Source of the DNA: Zhihengliuella sp.
GTDB lineage: Bacteria; Actinomycetota; Actinomycetes; Actinomycetales; Micrococcaceae
Direction of reading: 5' to 3'
Assembly: GCF_031178195.1 (NCBI RefSeq)
Contig: NZ_JAPSJL010000001.1
Coordinates: 451,275 to 515,274 of the forward strand
DNA length: 64,000 nt
Notes under the pieces: generated by a model
What the model was told of the DNA's origin: nothing
The model's database searches: none
What the model saw: only the letters and a program-made list of their open reading frames with translations
Translations under genes and position numbers: made by a program
Part shown: positions 1 through 8,389 of the stretch, in pieces
How positions within the stretch are numbered: the stretch's first letter is position 1
Layout: each line of letters starts with the position of its first letter

Positions 1-496
1 TCAGCTCGTCGTCGATGAGCCGGACCTCGTAGCCGCCCTCGACCGAGTTGAGCAGGTCGGCCAGCCCCTCGGCGATGTAGATGTCGGTGGGGAAGTTGTC
101 CCGCTCGGTGACGATCACGCGGCGGCCGGGCGCGTCCTGCTGCTGGATCCGCACGGCGGAGGCGAGGGCCTTGAAGAGGTTCAGGGTGGTGGTGTCGGTG
201 ACGACGCACTCCCCATCGGCACCGCCGATGATCCGGGCGAGCTTGTCGCCGAGCCGGCGCGGCAGATCGAACCAGCCGGCGGTGTTCCACGAGCGGATCA
301 GCCCCTGGGCCCACTCGAGCTCGACGACCTCGGCGGCACGGGCGGCGGCGCCGCGCGGGCTCGGCCCGAGGGAGTTGCCGTCCAGGTACACGACGCCGTC
401 GGGCAGGACGAAGCGGGACCGGAACCCGGCGAGCGGGTCGACGGCGTCTCGGTCGAGGCAGCGCTGCCGGTCGCGGACGGTGGACGACGGGACCAT
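1..496 (-). CDS. kynU: Kynureninase (C-terminal part beyond window)
   Basis: Kynureninase is a PLP enzyme that cleaves kynurenine (or 3-hydroxykynurenine) to anthranilate plus alanine in tryptophan catabolism. The first 165 codons are present and the gene runs off the left edge, so the PLP lysine is not seen. Residues about 34-43 read YLDGNSLGP and about 128-135 read NFPTDIYI, both typical of KynU, as is the [10 protein letters not shown] segment. I translated it from an ATG at 496. It diverges from an Lrp/AsnC-type gene, an arrangement known for KynR-controlled kynurenine genes in Pseudomonas, so local control of this gene by its neighbour is likely. Confidence 0.9.
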   Translation of the reverse strand, partial: MVPSSTVRDRQRCLDRDAVDPLAGFRSRFVLPDGVVYLDGNSLGPSPRGAAARAAEVVELEWAQGLIRSWNTAGWFDLPRRLGDKLARIIGGADGECVVTDTTTLNLFKALASAVRIQQQDAPGRRVIVTERDNFPTDIYIAEGLADLLNSVEGGYEVRLIDDEL

Positions 497-530
497 GGGA
501 ACCTCTCGGACGTGCTGGGGGCCTGGAAGG

Positions 531-551
531 GCTCGGTAATCACCACCGAGC
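531..551. promoter_or_regulatory. Candidate Lrp/KynR operator (7-bp inverted repeat)
   Basis: Perfect arms GCTCGGT and ACCGAGC are separated by 7 bases (AATCACC) in the divergent kynU/Lrp intergenic region. A -10-like TAGAAT for the regulator follows at 553-558, so the palindrome would overlap that promoter's upstream part. Function is inferred from position. Confidence 0.5.
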
Positions 552-616
552 GTAGAATCGATGGCAAGTCGCGGCCAGTCCATCCGAAGATCTGCGCAGA
601 GAAGGGGGGAAATACC

Positions 617-1114
617 ATGCTGAGTTCACGGAGCGTGGAGAACTACCATCCCCCGCGGAATCCGGTTCGACTCGACGAGACGGACCTGACGATCCTCCGC
701 GAACTGGCCCGCGACGCCCGCCTGGCCAACAACGTCCTGGCCTCCCGCGCAGGCGTCGCCCCGTCGACCTGCCTCGGCCGGGTCCGGGCGCTGCAGGCGG
801 CGGGCGTCATCCGCGGCTACCACGCCGACGTCGACCCGCAGGCGCTGGGGCTGCAGGTCCGCGCGATCATCTCCGTGGTCCTCCGGCCCGAGATGCGGGA
901 CCGCATGCTGCCGGCAGCGCGGCAGCTGCGCCGCCGCCCCGAGGTCACCGACGTCTTCGTCCTGGGCGGGACGGTGGACCTGCACGTGCATGTCCTGTGC
1001 CCCACGGTCGAGGCCCTGCGCGACTTCATGGCCGCCCACCTGGGCGCCAATCCCGTCTTCGCGTCCACGCAGACGGCGCTGGTCTTCGAGCAGATCCGCG
1101 ACGACGACGATTGA
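617..1114 (+). CDS. Lrp/AsnC family transcriptional regulator
   Basis: A 165-residue Lrp/AsnC protein. Residues about 15-60 form the winged helix-turn-helix ([17 protein letters not shown] then the [18 protein letters not shown] recognition part). The C-terminal half is an ααβ RAM-like effector/oligomerisation domain. The ATG at 617 has a strong GAAGGGGGGA ribosome site; a longer in-frame reading from 512 would run back through the promoter and is less likely. It sits divergent to kynU with a palindrome between them, so it probably senses a tryptophan catabolite such as kynurenine, as KynR does. The ligand is inferred only. Confidence 0.88.
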   Translation: MLSSRSVENYHPPRNPVRLDETDLTILRELARDARLANNVLASRAGVAPSTCLGRVRALQAAGVIRGYHADVDPQALGLQVRAIISVVLRPEMRDRMLPAARQLRRRPEVTDVFVLGGTVDLHVHVLCPTVEALRDFMAAHLGANPVFASTQTALVFEQIRDDDD

Positions 1115-1118
1115 TCCC

Positions 1119-1124
1119 TAGACT
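1119..1124 (+). promoter_or_regulatory. -10 element of leaderless TetR-gene promoter
   Basis: TAGACT ends exactly 6 bases before the ATG at 1131, so transcription should begin at or next to the start codon. Confidence 0.5.
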
Positions 1125-1130
1125 GAGCGT

Positions 1131-1712
1131 ATGGCGCTGACTCAGGAGACTGTGGTGGAGACGGCCGTCGGGCTCCTGCGCCGGTTCGGACTGGGGGACT
1201 TGTCGATGCGTCGGCTCGCCCGCGAGCTGGAGGTCCAGGTCGGCGCCCTCTACTGGCACGTCAAGAACAAGCAGGAGCTGCTCGTCGAGGTGGCGGCCGC
1301 CATTCTCGGCGCCCCCGCCCTCGCGGCCGGGCCGGACGGACCGGAGCGGTCGGCTGGAGGGAGCCCGTCGGACGGGTCGGGCGATCGGCTCGACGCGCGC
1401 GGGAGGATCCTCCACCTCGCGGCGACGCTGCACACGACCTTGCTGCCGGTGCCGGACAGCCCCGAGGTCGTCAACGTCGCGCGAGTGCTCGCTCCCGGAC
1501 GGCTCGAGCCGCTGACGCGGCTGACCGAACTCCTCGAGACCGCCGGCCTCGACCGCGCCGGCGCCGTCAGCGCCCAGGCGATGATCGTCAACCACGTGCT
1601 CGGGTCGGTCGCCGAGGCGCAGAACCGGGCCGACTTCGACGTGCCCGGCAGCGACGCACCCGACTTCCGGTGGGCGCTCGAACGAGCCCTCGACGGGCTG
1701 CTGCACCCTTGA
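1131..1712 (+). CDS. TetR family transcriptional regulator
   Basis: A 193-residue TetR-type repressor. The N-terminal DNA-binding domain is clear: residues about 1-55 contain LLRRFGLGDLSMRRLARELEV and the GALYWHVKNKQELL recognition helix, the form seen in the TetR(A-E) subgroup rather than AcrR. The C-terminal ligand domain is divergent and has an Asp/Gly-rich stretch at about 65-90. It follows the Lrp gene by 16 bases but has its own -10-like hexamer 6 bases before the ATG, so it is probably transcribed separately as a leaderless mRNA. No efflux gene is adjacent; the target is unknown. Confidence 0.85.
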   Translation: MALTQETVVETAVGLLRRFGLGDLSMRRLARELEVQVGALYWHVKNKQELLVEVAAAILGAPALAAGPDGPERSAGGSPSDGSGDRLDARGRILHLAATLHTTLLPVPDSPEVVNVARVLAPGRLEPLTRLTELLETAGLDRAGAVSAQAMIVNHVLGSVAEAQNRADFDVPGSDAPDFRWALERALDGLLHP

Positions 1713-1791
1713 CGACGACGGCCGGCCGGGACGCGTCGTCGTCCCGGCCGGCCGCTGGCGGCATCGCCGTGCGATGCCTGCCCCACCGACG

Positions 1792-3009
1792 CTAGTTGCG
1801 CGTGATCATGCCGTGCGGGTCCAGCACGAACTTCTGCGCGGCGCCCTCGTCGAACGCGGCGTAGCCCTGGGGCGCGTCGTCGAGGGAGATCGGCGTGGCG
1901 TTGACGTTCTTCGCGATGCTCACCTTGTCCGAGAGGATGGCCTGCATCAGGCCGCGGTGGTACTTCATGACCGGGCACTGGCCGGTGACGAAGGTGTGGG
2001 ACTTCGCGAAGCCGAGGCCGAAGCGCATCGAGAGGGAGCCCTCCTTGGCCGCCTCGTCGCTCGCTCCGGGGTCGCCCGTGACGTAGAGGCCGGGAATGCC
2101 GAGGCTGCCGCCGGCGCGGGTGATCTCCATCAGCGAGTTCAGGACGGTCGCCGGCTGCTCCTTGCCGGCGTCGTGCCCGTGGCCGCGCGCCTCGAAGCCG
2201 ACGGCGTCGATGCCGCAGTCGACCTCGGGGGTGCCCAGGATCTGCGCGATCTGCTCGCCCGGGTCCCCGAGGGAGACGTCCACGGTCTCGCAGCCGAAGC
2301 TGCGCGCCTGGGCGAGGCGGTCGGCGTTGAGATCGCCCACGATCACGGTGGCCGCGCCCAGCAGCAGGGCGGACGTGGCTGCGGCGATCCCGACCGGGCC
2401 CGCGCCGGCAACGTAGACGGTCGAGCCCACGGTGACGCCGGCGCCGACGGCGCCGTGGAAGCCGGTGGGGAAGATGTCGGAGAGCATCGTCAGGTCCAGG
2501 ATCTTCTCCAGGGCCTGGTCGCGGTCCGGGAACTTCAGCAGGTTCCAGTCGGCGTAGGGCACCAGCACGTACTCGGCCTGGCCGCCGACCCAGCCGCCCA
2601 TGTCCACGTAGCCGTAGGCGGAGCCGGGGCGGTCCGGGTTCACGTTGAGGCAGATGCCGGTCTGGCGCTCCTTGCAGTTGCGGCAGCGTCCGCAGGAGAT
2701 GTTGAACGGGACGGAGACGACGTCGCCGACCTTGATGAACTCCACGTCCCGGCCGACCTCGACGACCTCGCCGGTGATCTCGTGGCCCAGCACCAGACCC
2801 TCGGGGGCCGTGGTCCGGCCGCGCACCATGTGCTGGTCCGAGCCGCAGATGTTGGTGGCGATCGTCTTGAGGATGACGCCGTGGTGCACCTTCCGACCCA
2901 CGTTGGCCGGGTTGACGCCGGGTCCGTCCTTGAGTTCGAACTCCGGATACGGAGTGTCGATGACCTCGACCTTGCCGGGGCCTGCGTAGCTGACTGCCTT
3001 GTTACCCAT
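1792..3009 (-). CDS. fdhA: Glutathione-independent formaldehyde dehydrogenase
   Basis: A 405-residue zinc-dependent, NAD-linked medium-chain dehydrogenase that closely matches the Pseudomonas putida-type formaldehyde dehydrogenase/dismutase family (about 400 residues), which oxidises formaldehyde without free glutathione. Visible features are the catalytic zinc ligands Cys55 (NICGSDQH) and His76 (GHE), four structural-zinc cysteines at 106, 109, 112 and 120, and the NAD-binding AGAGPVGIAAA near residue 200. The family's long insertion (about 125-150 and about 280-310) is present. No one-carbon genes are adjacent, so the role is probably detoxification. It is single-gene; the next gene downstream is convergent. 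Confidence 0.9.
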   Translation of the reverse strand: MGNKAVSYAGPGKVEVIDTPYPEFELKDGPGVNPANVGRKVHHGVILKTIATNICGSDQHMVRGRTTAPEGLVLGHEITGEVVEVGRDVEFIKVGDVVSVPFNISCGRCRNCKERQTGICLNVNPDRPGSAYGYVDMGGWVGGQAEYVLVPYADWNLLKFPDRDQALEKILDLTMLSDIFPTGFHGAVGAGVTVGSTVYVAGAGPVGIAAATSALLLGAATVIVGDLNADRLAQARSFGCETVDVSLGDPGEQIAQILGTPEVDCGIDAVGFEARGHGHDAGKEQPATVLNSLMEITRAGGSLGIPGLYVTGDPGASDEAAKEGSLSMRFGLGFAKSHTFVTGQCPVMKYHRGLMQAILSDKVSIAKNVNATPISLDDAPQGYAAFDEGAAQKFVLDPHGMITRN

Positions 3010-3117
3010 TTTTCGAGCCGCCCATCTCTGAAATATCAGTCGCCTATTAGTGTGGCTTCAGCCAGTTTGATGATCTCGGTGGGTCCGTGTCAATGGGTAC
3101 GGGCGAACTCGTGGGGG

Positions 3118-3744
3118 CTATCCGCCGAGACGTCCTCCGGAGGCCTCCAGGTAGCAGGTGGCGCACAGGGACTCGTACTGGACGTCCTCGCCGTCGATCG
3201 CCACCTGGTCGCCGTCGAACACGTACCCACTGCCGATCCGGCGGGTGTTGAAGACGGCCTTACGGCCGCAGCTGCAGATGGTCTTCAGCTCCTCCAGACT
3301 GTGGGCGAGCTCCATGAGCCGCGCCGCGCCGGGGAACGCCTCCGTGCGGAAGTCGGTGCGGATGCCGTACGCGAGGACGGGTACGCCGTCGAGCACGGCG
3401 ATGCGCAGCAGGTCGTCCACCTGGGGGCGGGAGAGGAACTGCGCCTCGTCGATGAGGAGGCAGGCCACGGGTTCGACGTCGACGTGCTCGAGCAGTGCGT
3501 CCGGGTCGTCACCGGAGGCGTAGCGGCGGAAGACGGCGCGGGCGTCGTCGTCGGGCGCGATGGTGAAGTCGACCTCGCGGGCGACGCCGAGGCGGGAGAC
3601 GATCATGGCGTCGCCCTTCGTGTCGATCGCCGGCTTGGCCAGCAGGACCCGCTGCCCGCGCTCCTCGTAGTTGAAGGCCGCCTGCAGCAGGCCCGTGGAC
3701 TTTCCGGAGTTCATGGCTCCGTAGCGGAAGTACAGCTTGGCCAC
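3118..3744 (-). CDS. tdk: Thymidine kinase (type II)
   Basis: Phosphorylates thymidine (and deoxyuridine) to the monophosphate with ATP in pyrimidine salvage. The 208-residue protein has the P-loop GAMNSGKST at residues 9-17, the Walker B-type LLIDEAQFL at about 93-101, and the zinc-lasso cysteines in CSCGRKA and CATC near the C-terminus. I chose the GTG at 3744, which has an AAAGGA ribosome site and gives the normal family length; a reading from 3957 would add 71 residues that overlap the neighbouring gene and do not look like the family. Confidence 0.93.
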   Translation of the reverse strand: MAKLYFRYGAMNSGKSTGLLQAAFNYEERGQRVLLAKPAIDTKGDAMIVSRLGVAREVDFTIAPDDDARAVFRRYASGDDPDALLEHVDVEPVACLLIDEAQFLSRPQVDDLLRIAVLDGVPVLAYGIRTDFRTEAFPGAARLMELAHSLEELKTICSCGRKAVFNTRRIGSGYVFDGDQVAIDGEDVQYESLCATCYLEASGGRLGG

Positions 3745-3830
3745 TGGGCGGGATTCCTTTCGACAGGCGGGGCGGGGGATCATCGGGGAGATCCGCCGCC
3801 CCATCCTATGCGCGCGGGTCCGCGTCCGGC

Positions 3831-4874
3831 TCAGCTCGACCGGCGGGCCGCACCGGGTGCCAGAGCCTCCAACCACGACCGCTCCAGCGTGGCAACCTCT
3901 ATCGTGCGTCCATCCACGGTGAAGGTGCCATCCGGCTGCCGCTCGATCGTCCCCCACAGCTTGCCGTCGACGAAGGCACGCCAGACCGCGCCCGGAGCCT
4001 CGGTGTCCCGGAGGAAGTCACCCGCCCAGCGGCCGGCCGATGCCGGATCGATGAAGTCCAGCCGGTAGGGCGTGTTCACCTTCCTGCGGGTTCCGTGCGT
4101 GGCCATCAGGCGCAGCCGCTGCTGGACGGAACGCTCGTCCGTCAGCGCGCGTTGATCTCCCGGCCACCAGTCCTCCTGCCAGAGGACGACGCCGTTGATC
4201 TCGTCAGCGCGCAGGATGAAGTCGCGGTACTCGTCGGCGGGGCCGCCGGCGATCGGGCGGGAGACGGCGACGTACAGGTTCGCTGCCGCACGGCGCAGTG
4301 GCATCGCCGCGCCGTGGACCTCGGGCACCGCCCGACCGTCTCCGTCGAGCATCCCCAGGTCCCGGAGGGCCTCCGACTCGACGGACTGTGCGAAGCGCTT
4401 CCAGCCGTGCCCCATCCAGTTCCGATACAACCAGTCGACGGCGGCCGGCCCGAGGAGGGGGCCCCGACTGTCGGCGAGAGCCGTTCCTGCGCATGCGGCC
4501 GACCACTCCGGAAGTGGTGCCGACGTCCCGTCAGCGGTGGTCACGTCCGCGATGCCCTCACCCTCACGGACCCAGCCCGGCCTCAGCGCTCGCGGCAGAT
4601 GGCCGTAGCCGAACCAGACTCCCGCCGCGAAGAGGAGGAGAGCCACGAACCCCAGGCCGCTGAGGGCCCACTGCAGTGCCGGTGCCATCGAATCGCGACC
4701 CTCGTGACTGACGGCCCCGGTGACGAGGGAGACGCACCCCCACAGGAGCACCGCGGCACCCACGAACAGCATCCCCGAACCGAAGTAGGGGAAGACGAGG
4801 TTCCAGGGACGCCAGACGCCGCGGTAGTTCAGGTAGCCGAGGCCGGCGAACGCCGCGCCCAGGACCAGCATCAC
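3831..4874 (-). CDS. Membrane protein of unknown function, last gene of type VII-like cassette
   Basis: I do not recognise this 347-residue protein. The first about 90 residues hold three or four hydrophobic segments (GAAFAGLGYLNY, MLFVGAAVLLWGCVSL, WALSGLGFVALLLFAAGVWF), followed by a soluble domain of about 250 residues rich in Trp and charged residues and ending near the membrane-distal C-terminus. It starts with GTG at 4874, 11 bases after the preceding gene, so it is cotranscribed with the three genes upstream (7834 to 4886). Position at the end of a WxG-protein cassette suggests an immunity or envelope partner, but this is inference only. Confidence 0.7.
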   Translation of the reverse strand: MMLVLGAAFAGLGYLNYRGVWRPWNLVFPYFGSGMLFVGAAVLLWGCVSLVTGAVSHEGRDSMAPALQWALSGLGFVALLLFAAGVWFGYGHLPRALRPGWVREGEGIADVTTADGTSAPLPEWSAACAGTALADSRGPLLGPAAVDWLYRNWMGHGWKRFAQSVESEALRDLGMLDGDGRAVPEVHGAAMPLRRAAANLYVAVSRPIAGGPADEYRDFILRADEINGVVLWQEDWWPGDQRALTDERSVQQRLRLMATHGTRRKVNTPYRLDFIDPASAGRWAGDFLRDTEAPGAVWRAFVDGKLWGTIERQPDGTFTVDGRTIEVATLERSWLEALAPGAARRSS

Positions 4875-4885
4875 TGCACCGAAGA

Positions 4886-6217
4886 CTACGATGGTGCTCC
4901 CTCCTCGGCTGGGAGACGATCAACCGCCGCTTCGAAGAGCCGACGAAGCTCCTGCCAAACGCTGAACGATGGAGCCGGTGCGAGCCGGACGCGGGAGTAG
5001 TCGTCGATGTCCTCGATGGCGAAGTGGCCTGCTTCTCCCGCGTTGATGAATCGGAGGCCGCGCTCGAGCTCGGGGATACCGACGGTCCACTCGACCCACG
5101 GCCGTCCCCAGAAGCGTTCGAATCCGCGGGGGCACGGCATGCCATCGGTTCCGGTCGGGCCCCCGGAACGAAGCGTGCCGTAGAGGGGCTCCGCATCCAC
5201 GACGACTGGCGCGCCCAGCGTCCAGGCCGGCGCAAGCCCGACCCACTGAGCGACTGCCCCGATGCACGTGGAGAGACCCATGAGCTCATGCGGTCTGGTC
5301 TCGGGGTCGGGCACCGCACCTTCGAGGAGGTCGTGGTACGACGGACCGGTCAGCGCCGTCGCCATGTTCTGGCCGGCGAAAAGGTCGAACTGGCTAAGCC
5401 GCTCACCGAAACGCAACGTCGTCTGGGCATAGAACCTCCGGTTCCTGAAGCCGTCGGCCACCCGATGGCCCAGCGGGGTCCACCGTGCCCGGCCGTCCAT
5501 GAGGCCGAGGCCGGCGAGCTGCTCGACCTCTCGACCGAACGCGCCAGCCTCCAATCGCCCCAGAGGGCCCTCACGGGTGGCGGTGGTGGCCAGGAAGTCA
5601 AAGCTCGCCCTCGGCAGTACCGGCCCCTGAAAAGGCCACCTGTTGGCCCACTGGAGCTTGCGCAGGCGTTCGAGCGGCTGCCCCCACGCCTCCATCGCGT
5701 CATCGTCCACCTTTGGCTCTCTGCCAGGGAGTTCGGCGACCGTCCCGGCGGAGGGCTGATGTTCGTCGACCTGCATCTCGGACACCATCGATCGCATGAG
5801 CGGCTCCATGCGATCGGAATCGGAGACCGCATACGTGGCCGTGGCCTCCACGGTGCTGGCTCCAGCGGGGACGAGCCAGCGCTGGGAGGCGATCTGCTCC
5901 AGATCGCTGCGGTAGAGGACCAGGTGCATTCTGCCCAGACCGGTCGCGGTCTCCCAGACATCGTCAGAGATGAAGCGCGGCTCATGGAGCAGCTCGCGGT
6001 CCGCCGCCAACGCCACCGTGGAGAGCCACGCCATGCTCGTTCCCTCCGACCGCGGGAGGACCTTCAGCACGAGGCTCGGCCGGAAAGTGCCCGCGTCCTC
6101 GGGGTGGACGAAGACAGCGCCGAGACCCGTCCGCGCCGACTCCCAAGCATCGGGGACGGGAAGCCGTGCGGGCCCCACCTCGTGCCAGGTGCAGTCCTGG
6201 GTCTGCTGTGTCGACAT
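4886..6217 (-). CDS. LpqN-like / type VII secretion-associated protein
   Basis: A 443-residue protein without signal peptide or membrane segment. Residues about 8-150 (TWHEVGPARLPVPDAWESA through a β-rich stretch to MRSMVSEMQ) resemble the LpqN/DUF1795 fold found near actinobacterial type VII secretion genes. The remaining 290 residues are mixed α/β and are reminiscent of EspG-type secretion chaperones, though I cannot confirm that without a profile search. The ATG at 6217 has AAGGTGA 5 bases upstream; a longer reading to 6406 overlaps the previous gene and lacks coding character. It lies 10 bases after the WxG-type gene and overlaps none of its neighbours. Confidence 0.65.
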   Translation of the reverse strand: MSTQQTQDCTWHEVGPARLPVPDAWESARTGLGAVFVHPEDAGTFRPSLVLKVLPRSEGTSMAWLSTVALAADRELLHEPRFISDDVWETATGLGRMHLVLYRSDLEQIASQRWLVPAGASTVEATATYAVSDSDRMEPLMRSMVSEMQVDEHQPSAGTVAELPGREPKVDDDAMEAWGQPLERLRKLQWANRWPFQGPVLPRASFDFLATTATREGPLGRLEAGAFGREVEQLAGLGLMDGRARWTPLGHRVADGFRNRRFYAQTTLRFGERLSQFDLFAGQNMATALTGPSYHDLLEGAVPDPETRPHELMGLSTCIGAVAQWVGLAPAWTLGAPVVVDAEPLYGTLRSGGPTGTDGMPCPRGFERFWGRPWVEWTVGIPELERGLRFINAGEAGHFAIEDIDDYSRVRLAPAPSFSVWQELRRLFEAAVDRLPAEEGAPS

Positions 6218-6227
6218 GACGTTCACC

Positions 6228-7493
6228 TTAGTCCCACAACGAATTCCAGCCATCGGAGATCGCTCCTCCGACATCGGAGACAACTTCCCCGACTTCGCCG
6301 ACGACCTCCTTGACCGGTTCCGGCGTGATCGTCTCGTACACGTTCTCCACGACATCAGCGGCGGCATCGGCCAGTCCGAGCGCTTCGGCGCCGTAAGCCA
6401 GCACACCTCCGACCGCCAGTCCGATCACGCCTCCGGCCAGAGTGCCGACGCCCGGAATGGGAATGGCCGTGCCGATGGCCATTCCCATCATGCCGGCGCC
6501 GGCGATGACGGCGACCTTGGTGCCTCCACGCACCAGGCCCGCCTGTCCCGCCTCGTTCTCGAGCTCGTCCTCGGACAGGTCGGGACGCGTGCGCAGAAGC
6601 TCGTTGTAGCGCTCCTCGTACTCGCTGTTGATCGTGATGACCCCGCCGGCCACATTGACGATCCAGCCACCGGCGCGCATCGCCGTCGGCATCTTCAGGT
6701 TCTGCCTCTGGGCCTCGACCGGGTCGACGATGCTCCATGGATTCTGGTGCCGCACCACGTAGCGCTCGGGCGCCGGCAGTGTCACCCCCGGTTTCATGTA
6801 GGCGGCGTACTTGACCTGACCGTTGGCGCTCACGATCTTCTTAGTCGTGTAGTAGTCGCGTGGATCGTAGGCCGGCGTCCTGTAGCCGTAGACCGGCACC
6901 TTTCGGCTCGGGTCGATCCGGACGAACGCCGTGGAGTTCCCCGCGACCGTCAGAGCGGCCGTGCCCCAGGGGCCGGCGATGGCCCCGCCCTGATCGAGAA
7001 CCTTGTCGTAGATGCCGTTGAGCGTGTTGGCGCACGCCTTCTCGGCGTTCTCGTAGTTGGTCTGAGTGCCGTCCACGAGTCCCTGCAGCCAACGCTGGGT
7101 TCCTTCAGCCTCCGCCACGGCCGTCGCGTCCGTCTCGTCGAGGTTCGCGACCTCGCCGCGGAAGTAGGCGATCTGCCCCAGGATGTTCTCCACGATCCCC
7201 AGTTCCGCGTCGATGGCGTCAGCGAAGGTCTTCAGCGCCGTCTCCGCCTTCTCGCCTCCGTCGGCGACGAATCCCCCATGGCGTTTGATCTCGACGAATG
7301 ATTCCTTGAACTGAGTGGACGACGAATAGTCGTCGATCTCGATGAAGGACTGCAGCGATCCCCAGGTGGTGCTGCAGGCGTCGACGTCCGCCTCGACGTT
7401 TCCGGCCTTCTTGCTCAGGTCGCTGGCAGCCGTCCGGATCGTCTCGGGGTCGGCCCAGCTCTCGTAGCAGCTGGTATCAACTTCATAGGCCAT
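6228..7493 (-). CDS. WxG-type protein with glycine-zipper C-terminal region (putative type VII effector)
   Basis: A 421-residue protein. The N-terminal about 160 residues are predicted α-helical and carry TTWGSL (W44-x-L, WxG-like turn), as in proteins exported by type VII secretion systems. A β-rich middle follows (about 185-290, tyrosine-rich). Residues 323-382 are a glycine-zipper stretch (repeats such as AGAGMMGMAIG and GTLAGGVIGLAVGG), then a short acidic amphipathic tail rich in VGEVGEVV repeats. Glycine-zipper C-termini occur in membrane-permeabilising LXG toxins such as TelE, so a pore-forming secreted effector is possible. It starts 8 bases after the small upstream gene. No ESX core genes are in the window. 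Function is inferred. Confidence 0.7.
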   Translation of the reverse strand: MAYEVDTSCYESWADPETIRTAASDLSKKAGNVEADVDACSTTWGSLQSFIEIDDYSSSTQFKESFVEIKRHGGFVADGGEKAETALKTFADAIDAELGIVENILGQIAYFRGEVANLDETDATAVAEAEGTQRWLQGLVDGTQTNYENAEKACANTLNGIYDKVLDQGGAIAGPWGTAALTVAGNSTAFVRIDPSRKVPVYGYRTPAYDPRDYYTTKKIVSANGQVKYAAYMKPGVTLPAPERYVVRHQNPWSIVDPVEAQRQNLKMPTAMRAGGWIVNVAGGVITINSEYEERYNELLRTRPDLSEDELENEAGQAGLVRGGTKVAVIAGAGMMGMAIGTAIPIPGVGTLAGGVIGLAVGGVLAYGAEALGLADAAADVVENVYETITPEPVKEVVGEVGEVVSDVGGAISDGWNSLWD

Positions 7494-7501
7494 GGTCGTC
7501 G

Positions 7502-7834
7502 CTACCGCTCGTGGAAATCGGGGGTCTTCTGGATCGTGCTGTACGCGTCATCGGCCATCTGCTGGTCCGATTGGATGATGGCGCGGCGGATCTGTGCCGC
7601 GCCGTCCCGTGCGTTCGTCCCGCGCTGCCAGGCCGCTTCGCTGTTGGCCCCGACGACCTCGTCGTGGAGGCTGGTGAGAGCCTCGGAGATCTTCGAACTC
7701 TTGACCGCTGTCTTGGCGTCTTCGACCGAAGTCTTGAGCTCGGTCTTGGAGGTCTCGACCTCCCCGAGGTTCTCGCCCAGCGTATTCAGGACACCGAGGT
7801 AGCCGGATCTCAGCGTGTACCCCTCCAGCGCCAC
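7502..7834 (-). CDS. Small helical type VII-associated protein (DUF6507-like)
   Basis: A 110-residue all-helical protein without Cys, signal peptide or membrane segment. It has the size and heptad pattern of ESAT-6/WXG100 relatives and resembles the actinobacterial DUF6507 family, but the WxG turn is not clear; W69 lies in the second helix. The GTG at 7834 is preceded by AGGAGG at good spacing. It is the first gene of a four-gene minus-strand run (7834 to 3831) and probably partners the 421-residue WxG-type protein. A TAATAC -10-like sequence lies at about 7875-7880 on the minus strand. Confidence 0.68.
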   Translation of the reverse strand: MALEGYTLRSGYLGVLNTLGENLGEVETSKTELKTSVEDAKTAVKSSKISEALTSLHDEVVGANSEAAWQRGTNARDGAAQIRRAIIQSDQQMADDAYSTIQKTPDFHER

Positions 7835-7948
7835 CGCTCACTCCTCCTGCACGACCGACCAATTCTGAATCGAGTATTACGCATCGGGGTACGCCGCGCG
7901 ATGGGGAGAAGTCCCCACGCGGAGAGGGCCGGTCCGCTGGAGGTCCGG

Positions 7949-8383
7949 CTACGGGGCCTTCTCGGCGTAGGCGCGGAACGCCTCGAGCTGGCCGGACTCG
8001 GCCTCGGCCAGGGCCGCCCGCAGCTCGTCGGCACCGTCCGTGACGGCGTCGTTCAGACGGATGCCGACCCGCAGGCGCAGCCGGGTCCGGTCCGCCTCGG
8101 CGACCAGCAGGTAGCCGTACTCGACGCGCACGTCCGCGCCGTCGGAGCCGGTGGCCAGCGTCAGCGCGCTGCCCCGCTCGACCGTCGCCACGGTCAGCTC
8201 CCGTTCATGCTCCGCGGACACGTAGCGCAGCACCTGCCCGGGCACCGCCGGGCCGACGGCGAGCATCGAGTCGACGCCGGGCATCCACAGGGGTGCCGAC
8301 GTCCAGTCGGTCAGCAGATCCCAGACCCGCCACTGCGGGAGGTGGATGAGTGCCTCGTCCTCGAGCGCGGTGATGGCCTGCAT
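7949..8383 (-). CDS. SRPBCC (START-like) family protein
   Basis: A protein of about 144 residues with the helix-grip fold signature of the polyketide cyclase/SRPBCC group: LPQWRVWDLLTDWTSAPLWMPGVDS at the N-terminus, alternating β strands in the middle, and a long C-terminal helix (TDGADELRAALAEAESGQLEAFRAYAEK). Such proteins bind hydrophobic ligands; no ligand can be named here. Two ATGs are possible. The one at 8392 lies directly against GGGGGAGG with almost no spacing and inside a hairpin; the one at 8383 has 9 bases of spacing and is preferred. Confidence 0.75.
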   Translation of the reverse strand: MQAITALEDEALIHLPQWRVWDLLTDWTSAPLWMPGVDSMLAVGPAVPGQVLRYVSAEHERELTVATVERGSALTLATGSDGADVRVEYGYLLVAEADRTRLRLRVGIRLNDAVTDGADELRAALAEAESGQLEAFRAYAEKAP

Positions 8384-8389
8384 GAAAGA

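Noticed and set aside
3118-3957. 71-residue N-terminal extension of thymidine kinase
   Set aside because: It overlaps the upstream gene, is compositionally unlike the kinase, and the internal GTG has a proper ribosome site and gives the standard length.
1774-4068. A 764-codon open frame on the plus strand
   Set aside because: It lies opposite fdhA and thymidine kinase, is Val/Ala/Asp/Gly-rich in the way typical of antisense frames in high-GC DNA, and matches no family. The minus-strand genes have full catalytic motifs.
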